From Mycolicibacter engbaekii (GTDB lineage Bacteria > Actinomycetota > Actinomycetes > Mycobacteriales > Mycobacteriaceae): a stretch of 64,000 nt of DNA. A program made the position numbers and the translations under genes. The notes below the pieces were generated by a model, which worked only from the letters and a program-made list of their open reading frames with translations, was not told where the DNA came from and did no database searches. Of the stretch, positions 59,125 to 64,000 are shown one piece after another (the stretch's first letter is position 1; each line of letters opens with the position of its first letter). The DNA is taken from NCBI RefSeq assembly GCF_002101585.1, contig NZ_LQOT01000060.1, positions 124,001 through 188,000 of the forward strand, written 5' to 3'.

Positions 59125-60669
59125 TCAGCGGTTGAGCCGGCCGAACATGCCCTTCTGCGACTTGTAGAGCCTGGGGAACTCGGCAAAGAGCCGGTCGTAG
59201 ACCGCCTGATTGGCCGCCACCGGCTCGAATACACCGTCGAGCGGGATCAGGTCGCGCAACGCGTCGCGATCCAACTCGCCCATCCCGATCCCGGCGAACA
59301 GTGCCGCGCCGCGCAACTGTGCGTTGAGCGGGTCGGCCACCCGCTCGCAGGTCCGACCGGTGACGTCGGCCATGATCTGGCACCACAGATCTGAACGTGC
59401 CCCGCCGCCGACGATCCGGATCGGTCCGGCGTTGGGGGTGAACCGGTTCACGCAGTCGAGCAGCCAGCGGCTGTTGTAGGCGACCCCTTCGAGCACTGCG
59501 CGCACCAGGTCGGCCCGGGTGGTGGCCAGCGACAGGTTATGGAATCCGCCGCGGGCGCGGCGGTCATCGACGGGGGAGTGCTCGCCTTTGAGCCAGGGCG
59601 TGAAGATCACCCCGTTCGAGCCGGCTGGTGCGCCCGCCGCCACCGCGGTCAGCGTGTCGTAGTCCAGATCGTCGAACACGGTGTCGCGCAACCACTGCAG
59701 CGCCCGGCCGGCGGTGTCTTGGTTGTTGACCAGTAGATAGGAGGTCGGGTCGAGGCCGGCAACGGTGGCCAGTTGGTGCAACGCATCGGTCTTCTTGAAC
59801 GCCATCGGGCAGCTGATCCACGATGTGGTGGAGATGGTTATGTGCAGCTCACCATGGCGCACCGCACCAGAACCCACCGCCGCGCTGTGCAGGTCCGGGA
59901 TACCGGTGACCACCTGGGCCGCAGGCGATATGCCGAGTTCGGCGGCGACTGCCGGTGCCACCGGACCGATGATGGAGCCGATCGGCACCAGCGGGGGAAG
60001 TTTCGCCGGGTCCAGACCGGTCAGTCGCACCAGAACGTCGTCGTAGTCGAGCACGTCCAGGTTGCGGTTGTTGGTGAGCCAGGTGCCCATCATCGAGGCC
60101 CGCGACGCGGCCGCGCGGCCGGTGAAACGCATGCTGAGGTAGTCGACCGGCTCCAGCAGCCAGCGGGTGGCCGCGAATACCTGTGGGTCGCCGTGCTGCA
60201 GGTACAACATGTGCCCGACCGGGTCGTCGCCGCTGGGTGAGGGCACCCCGCCATTGCGACGAAGCCAGCTGGCCAGGGCCCGTGGCCGGTAGCCGGCCAG
60301 CCAGCCCCCGAATGCCTTGCGGCTGTAGGGCGCACCTCGAGTGTCCATCCACATGACGCACGGGCCCACCGGATGTCCGTCGGCGTCGACGGGAACGGTG
60401 CTGGCCCACTGTCCGGTGATCGACACGCCGGCCACCTGTTCGCCGCGCACGCCGCTCTCGGTCAGGCCGCGTCTGGTGGCTTCGCGGACGATCTCCCACC
60501 ACAGACCGGCGTCCTGAATGGCGGTTCCGTTCGGCCCATACTCGGTCGAGACCGAGATGAGGTCCGACCACAGCACGGTGCCGTCCAACGACACGAAACC
60601 GACCTTGGGTCCCCCAGTGCCGAGGTCGACGGCCAGAACGACGCGCTCTACACGCTCCGCTCCGCTCAT
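59125..60669 (-). CDS. FGGY-family carbohydrate kinase
   Basis: A 514-residue sugar kinase. N-terminal ATPase-fold motif VVLAVDLGTGGPKVGFV; FGGY domain I includes VSITGQWASTVPVD and MWMDTRG; the C-terminal FGGY signature region includes HSPVDDRRARGGFHNLS and IVGGGARSDLWCQIMADV, with the phosphate-binding GGGARS. A catalytic Asp is likely in GIPDLHSAAVGSG. It is closest in feel to xylulokinases, but substrate cannot be fixed. Its ATG overlaps the stop of the S1P-lyase-like gene by four bases, so they are one operon. It is absent from the M. tuberculosis counterpart locus. Confidence 0.82.
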   Translation of the reverse strand: MSGAERVERVVLAVDLGTGGPKVGFVSLDGTVLWSDLISVSTEYGPNGTAIQDAGLWWEIVREATRRGLTESGVRGEQVAGVSITGQWASTVPVDADGHPVGPCVMWMDTRGAPYSRKAFGGWLAGYRPRALASWLRRNGGVPSPSGDDPVGHMLYLQHGDPQVFAATRWLLEPVDYLSMRFTGRAAASRASMMGTWLTNNRNLDVLDYDDVLVRLTGLDPAKLPPLVPIGSIIGPVAPAVAAELGISPAAQVVTGIPDLHSAAVGSGAVRHGELHITISTTSWISCPMAFKKTDALHQLATVAGLDPTSYLLVNNQDTAGRALQWLRDTVFDDLDYDTLTAVAAGAPAGSNGVIFTPWLKGEHSPVDDRRARGGFHNLSLATTRADLVRAVLEGVAYNSRWLLDCVNRFTPNAGPIRIVGGGARSDLWCQIMADVTGRTCERVADPLNAQLRGAALFAGIGMGELDRDALRDLIPLDGVFEPVAANQAVYDRLFAEFPRLYKSQKGMFGRLNR

Positions 60670-62060
60670 AGGGGCGGCAGGGACTGCTGGGTGTCGAGGA
60701 TCTGTTCCATAAGACTTTCGATGAACTGAGCCGCCTCATCGGTCATCCCGCCGGGGACACCGCCGTAGACCGCGGCGCTGATCGGTGACTCACCGGCGGC
60801 GGTCTTCTTCTTGGCGTACTCGATCGCCTCGTCGAGGTCGGCGGCGAAGGCTTCGACCACACCGGGTTGGGTCTGCGGCCGGGTCACCGCCATGTGGATG
60901 GCGTTGGGGTACTGCTGGCCGTTGAACCGCCAGCCTTTGGGCTTCATGGCATCGGCGACGTGGTAGATGTCGAATTCGTCGGACCGGAAGCTGAAGCAGA
61001 ATGTGGGCGAACCGATGATCGTCAGCTCGGGGTGGCTGCGGACCGCATCCTGCATCGCCGAGGCGGTCTCCAGGATCGCCTTGGCGTAGCGCAGGTATCC
61101 CTCGCGGCCAAGCTGCACCATCGACGCCCATGCGGCAGCGATGAGTCCGCCCGAGCGCGATCCTTCGATGCCGGGGGACATGTACTTGCCGCCGGTCCAG
61201 TCCGGCAGGTAGAAGTACTGGGCGTTGCGGTACGCCTTGTCGCGGAACAGCAGCGTGGAGGCGCCCTTCAGGGCGTAGCCGTACTTGTGGTTGTCGGCGG
61301 AGATGCTGGTGACGCCGGGCACGCGGAAGTCGAAAATTGGTACGTCATAACCTAACTCGTTCGCGAAGGGCAGGACGAAACCGCCCAGGCAGGCGTCGAC
61401 GTGCAGCCCCACCCCGCGCTCTGCGGCCACCTGTCCCAGCTCCGGGATCGGGTCGACGGTGCCGTAGCCGTAGTTGCACGCCGAGCCCATGATCGCGATG
61501 GTGTTCTCGTCGATGTTGTTGGCCACCCAGTCGACATCGGCCTGGGCGGTCTTCGGATCGATGGGAGCCTTGCGCAGTTCGATGCCGAACAGGTGGCAGC
61601 CCTTGTCGAACGCCGGGTGACCGGTTTCGGGTTTGATGAAGTTCGGCCGGGTGATGCCCCGGTGCTTGGCGGCGTGTTCCCGGTAGGCCAGCAGCGCGTG
61701 GATGATGCTGCCGGTGCCGCCGGTGGTGACCATGCCGACCGGCTCGCCGTCGGTGACGGCCTCGGCGTGCATCAGATCCAGTGCCATGGCGATCACTTCG
61801 CCCTCGAACTTGGTCGCCGACGGGCAGATGTCGCGCTGCAGCACGTTGACATGGGCGAACAGTCCGAACGCCTCATCGAGGAAGCGGTAGTGCTCGTGGT
61901 CGCCGCAGTACATGGTTCCGGACACCTTGCCGGTCTCCCAGGTGGGATCCTCGGCCTGCGCCATCTCACGCAGCTCCGCCAGCACTTCCTCACGCGGTCT
62001 GCCCTGCTCGGGCAGCGTGCGGTTGACGGTGAAGCGGTCCGTGTAGGGGAAGTCGGACAT
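60666..62060 (-). CDS. sphingosine-1-phosphate-lyase-like PLP enzyme
   Basis: A 464-residue group II PLP-dependent decarboxylase-fold protein. The PLP lysine is in SISADNHKYGYALKGAS; HVDACLGGFVLPF carries the PLP-pyridine Asp; TTGGTGSI replaces the usual TSGGTES; WTGGKYMSPGIEGSRSGG and GTMYCGDHEHY are much more like sphingosine-1-phosphate lyase than glutamate decarboxylase. Annotation pipelines may call it glutamate decarboxylase. The ATG at 62060 (MSDFPYTDRF) follows GGAGGATC-like sequence; an ATG 42 bases upstream is also in frame. It is coupled to the FGGY kinase. The substrate could be a phosphorylated amino-alcohol or a sugar phosphate; this is not determined. Confidence 0.8.
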   Translation of the reverse strand: MSDFPYTDRFTVNRTLPEQGRPREEVLAELREMAQAEDPTWETGKVSGTMYCGDHEHYRFLDEAFGLFAHVNVLQRDICPSATKFEGEVIAMALDLMHAEAVTDGEPVGMVTTGGTGSIIHALLAYREHAAKHRGITRPNFIKPETGHPAFDKGCHLFGIELRKAPIDPKTAQADVDWVANNIDENTIAIMGSACNYGYGTVDPIPELGQVAAERGVGLHVDACLGGFVLPFANELGYDVPIFDFRVPGVTSISADNHKYGYALKGASTLLFRDKAYRNAQYFYLPDWTGGKYMSPGIEGSRSGGLIAAAWASMVQLGREGYLRYAKAILETASAMQDAVRSHPELTIIGSPTFCFSFRSDEFDIYHVADAMKPKGWRFNGQQYPNAIHMAVTRPQTQPGVVEAFAADLDEAIEYAKKKTAAGESPISAAVYGGVPGGMTDEAAQFIESLMEQILDTQQSLPPL

Positions 62061-62417
62061 GGTGAGAGCAGATCCTCCATCTTGAAGATCCCTGATGGTC
62101 ACAGACCTGAGGAATCGTCATGTCGTTGTTCGCACGCGCAATACCTGAGCTAACCATGAGCGACCGACGCGGCGTCACAGCGCATCGCGCCCCACCGTGG
62201 GTATCACCCCTGCTGACCTACCGTGGCCGGAGGTGGAATACCTGAATTCAGCGAAGGCGAGACGAGCCGTCGCCGCCCGCCGCTTGTTTCGTCGAGGTTG
62301 CCTGGGTGGGGCGAGATCGCGCGCCTGGCATCGTGCACAGCATCGAACACCGGCTGTTTGCGGCTTCACCGTAAAATCGAGGACGGCCGTAGCTGTGCGA
62401 ATCAGGAGGTGAGCTCC
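62061..62417. other. divergent intergenic region before hrcA
   Basis: About 357 bases between the S1P-lyase-like gene and hrcA. No coding frame with credible composition is seen. An excellent ribosome-binding site AGGAGGTGAG at 62404-62413 precedes the hrcA ATG. I looked for the CIRCE palindrome (TTAGCACTC-n9-GAGTGCTAA) and did not find it. Confidence 0.6.
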
Positions 62418-63461
62418 ATGGGCGTGGCAGATGATCGACGCTTCGAGGTATTGCGTGCCATCGTCGCCGACTTCGTCGCCACCAAGGAGCCCATCGGCTC
62501 CAAGGCCCTCGTCGAACGGCACAACCTGGGAGTCTCACCGGCCACCGTGCGCAATGACATGGCGGTACTGGAGGCCGAGGGGTACATCGCCCAACCGCAC
62601 ACCAGTTCCGGCCGGGTACCCACCGAGAAGGGGTACCGGGAGTTCGTCGACCGAATCGACGAGGTCAAGCCGCTGTCAGCCGCGGAGCGCCGGGCGATCC
62701 TGTCGTTCCTGGACTCCGGTGTCGACCTCGACGATGTGCTTCGCCGGGCGGTGCGCACCCTGGCGCAACTGACCCGCCAGGTGGCCGTTGTGCAGTACCC
62801 GACGCTGTCGGTGTCGACGGTGCGGCGCCTCGAAGTGATCGCGCTGAACCCGGCGCGGCTGCTGCTGGTGGTCATCACAGACTCCGGCCGGGTCGATCAG
62901 CGCATCGTCGAGTTGGGCGAGCCCATCGACGACCACCAGCTCAGCCAGCTGCGGGAGATGCTCGGCGCCGCGCTGGACGGCAAGCGGATCTCGGCGGCCT
63001 CCACCGCCGTCGCCGAACTCGCCGGGCATCTCGACGGCCGCAGTGGGCTGGCTCCCGGCCTGGCCAACGCGGTGGGGCGCTCGGCCACCGTGCTGCTGGA
63101 GTCGTTGGTCGATCACCGCGAGGAACGCCTGCTGCTGGGCGGTACCGCCAACCTGACCCGCAATGCCGCCGACTTCGGCAATTCGCTGCGATCGGTCCTG
63201 GAAGTGCTCGAAGAGCAGGTTGTGGTGCTGCGGCTGCTCGCGGTGCAGCAGGAAGCCGGTAAAGTCACGGTGCGCATCGGTCACGAGACCGAGGCGGAGG
63301 AGATGGCCGGCGCCTCGGTGGTGTCCACCGCCTACGGGTCACAGGGCACCGTGTACGGGGGTATGGGGGTGCTTGGTCCCACCCGGATGGACTATCCGGG
63401 AACCATCGCCAGTGTTGCAGCAGTTGCTATGTACATCGGTGAAGTGCTCGGGGCTCGCTGA
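62418..63461 (+). CDS. hrcA: heat-inducible transcription repressor HrcA
   Basis: A 347-residue repressor of class I heat-shock genes. The N-terminal winged helix contains [29 protein letters not shown], followed by [24 protein letters not shown], the family hallmark. A GAF-like dimerisation domain follows, ending with [25 protein letters not shown]. The ATG at 62418 has AGGAGGTGAG upstream; the open frame continues further left but without such a site. dnaJ2 follows 32 bases later in the same direction, the usual mycobacterial arrangement. Confidence 0.95.
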   Translation: MGVADDRRFEVLRAIVADFVATKEPIGSKALVERHNLGVSPATVRNDMAVLEAEGYIAQPHTSSGRVPTEKGYREFVDRIDEVKPLSAAERRAILSFLDSGVDLDDVLRRAVRTLAQLTRQVAVVQYPTLSVSTVRRLEVIALNPARLLLVVITDSGRVDQRIVELGEPIDDHQLSQLREMLGAALDGKRISAASTAVAELAGHLDGRSGLAPGLANAVGRSATVLLESLVDHREERLLLGGTANLTRNAADFGNSLRSVLEVLEEQVVVLRLLAVQQEAGKVTVRIGHETEAEEMAGASVVSTAYGSQGTVYGGMGVLGPTRMDYPGTIASVAAVAMYIGEVLGAR

Positions 63462-63493
63462 TCCCCGGCGACAGAAGTTTGGGAAGGTCAGGC

Positions 63494-64000
63494 GTGGCAC
63501 GCGACTATTACGGCTTGTTGGGCGTCGATAAGGGCGCCACCGACACCGAGCTCAAGCGCGCCTATCGCAAGCTGGCGCGCACCTACCACCCCGACGTCAA
63601 CCCCGACGAGGCGGCGCAGGCCAAGTTCAAAGAGATCACCGCCGCCTACGAGGTGCTGTCCGACCCGGAGAAGCGCCGCATCGTCGACCTCGGTGGCGAC
63701 CCGCTGGAGAGTGGCGGCGGCAACGGGTTCGGCGGATTCGGAGGCGCCTCGGGATTCGGGGGCCTGGGGGATGTGTTCGAGGCATTCTTCGGCGGCGGAG
63801 CGGCCTCCCGGGGCCCGACCGGCCGGGTGCGGCCGGGGTCGGACTCCCTGCTGCGCATGCGCTTGGACCTCACCGAGTGCGCCACCGGTGTGACCAAGCG
63901 CGTCACAGTCGACACCGCAGTGCTCTGCGACCGTTGCCAGGGCCGCGGTACCCACGGCGACTCGGCCCCAGCGACCTGTGACACCTGCCACGGACGCGGC
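63494..64000 (+). CDS. dnaJ2: chaperone DnaJ2, 3' end outside window
   Basis: The first 169 codons of a type I J-protein. The J domain is [14 protein letters not shown] to about residue 65, with the HPD motif in [10 protein letters not shown] that stimulates DnaK. A Gly/Phe-rich linker follows ([19 protein letters not shown]), then the first zinc-finger repeats CDRCQGRG and CDTCHGRG, where the window ends. The GTG at 63494 is preceded by GGAAGGT. Position after hrcA identifies the second dnaJ of mycobacteria rather than the one beside dnaK. Confidence 0.93.
   Translation, partial: MARDYYGLLGVDKGATDTELKRAYRKLARTYHPDVNPDEAAQAKFKEITAAYEVLSDPEKRRIVDLGGDPLESGGGNGFGGFGGASGFGGLGDVFEAFFGGGAASRGPTGRVRPGSDSLLRMRLDLTECATGVTKRVTVDTAVLCDRCQGRGTHGDSAPATCDTCHGRG

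Noticed and set aside
61345..61358. CATAACCTAACTCG, resembling half an iron box
   Set aside because: It lies inside the S1P-lyase-like coding region, has only one half-site, and no promoter or gene start is near.
60666..62060. Glutamate decarboxylase
   Set aside because: The active-site surroundings (CLGGFVLPF, DNHKYG, WTGGKYMSP) and N terminus fit the sphingosine-1-phosphate lyase branch better.
62061..62417. CIRCE operator expected before hrcA
   Set aside because: No TTAGCACTC/GAGTGCTAA palindrome or close variant is visible in the interval.

Overview
The window comes from a high-GC actinobacterium, almost certainly a nontuberculous Mycobacterium (sensu lato). The evidence is gene order: reading left to right it follows the reverse of the M. 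tuberculosis Rv2406c to Rv2373c region (CBS protein, PemK-like protein, lepA, lppR, Rv2402-type GH15, subI-cysTWA, che1-cysH-sirA, Rv2390c, rpfD, hemN/hemW, mycobactin genes, hrcA, dnaJ2), interrupted by blocks absent from the M. tuberculosis locus. No tRNA, rRNA, transposase, IS element or CRISPR array was seen. Names are assigned by recognising protein motifs and synteny by eye; no database search was run.

Layout. 1-7.2 kb: housekeeping and small genes, including lepA, which has no canonical start codon, and three 56-bp palindromic repeats. 7.2-15 kb: sulfur assimilation, namely the sulfate ABC transporter subI-cysT-cysW-cysA and the opposing sirA-cysH-che1 operon. Each is preceded by a short, apparently leaderless open frame ending in clustered cysteine codons (7307-7405 and 14557-14652), matching the cysteine-attenuator leaders described in mycobacteria. 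14.8-17 kb: an Mce-associated membrane protein, a resuscitation-promoting factor and HemW/HemN.

17-59 kb is a consolidated mycobactin locus. In M. tuberculosis the core genes (mbt-1), the acyl-chain genes (mbt-2) and the irtAB transporter occupy two distant loci; here they sit together: mbtI; mbtL-mbtM-mbtN, mbtK, irtA-irtB; mbtA and mbtB (divergent); mbtT-C-D-E-F-G-H. IdeR-like iron boxes lie before mbtI, mbtL, a divergent exported-protein gene, mbtK/irtA, mbtA/mbtB and mbtT. The pathway works as follows: MbtI makes salicylate; MbtA activates it onto MbtB; MbtB adds and cyclises serine or threonine; MbtE/MbtF add hydroxylysines; MbtC/MbtD build the hydroxy-acid unit; MbtG N-hydroxylates lysine; MbtK-N install the acyl chain; IrtAB handles the loaded carboxymycobactin. 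Unrelated cargo is embedded: a CsoR-like repressor with a clean operator, a MerR/FMO/diiron/SDR cluster, a copper-type P-ATPase and a cutinase.

The most unusual point is MbtE. It carries two complete C-A-PCP modules instead of the single lysine module the mycobactin scheme needs, and its second A domain has lost the aspartate that normally holds the substrate alpha-amino group while keeping its other catalytic motifs. 59-62 kb holds an FGGY sugar kinase overlapping a sphingosine-1-phosphate-lyase-like PLP enzyme. The window ends in hrcA and a truncated dnaJ2.
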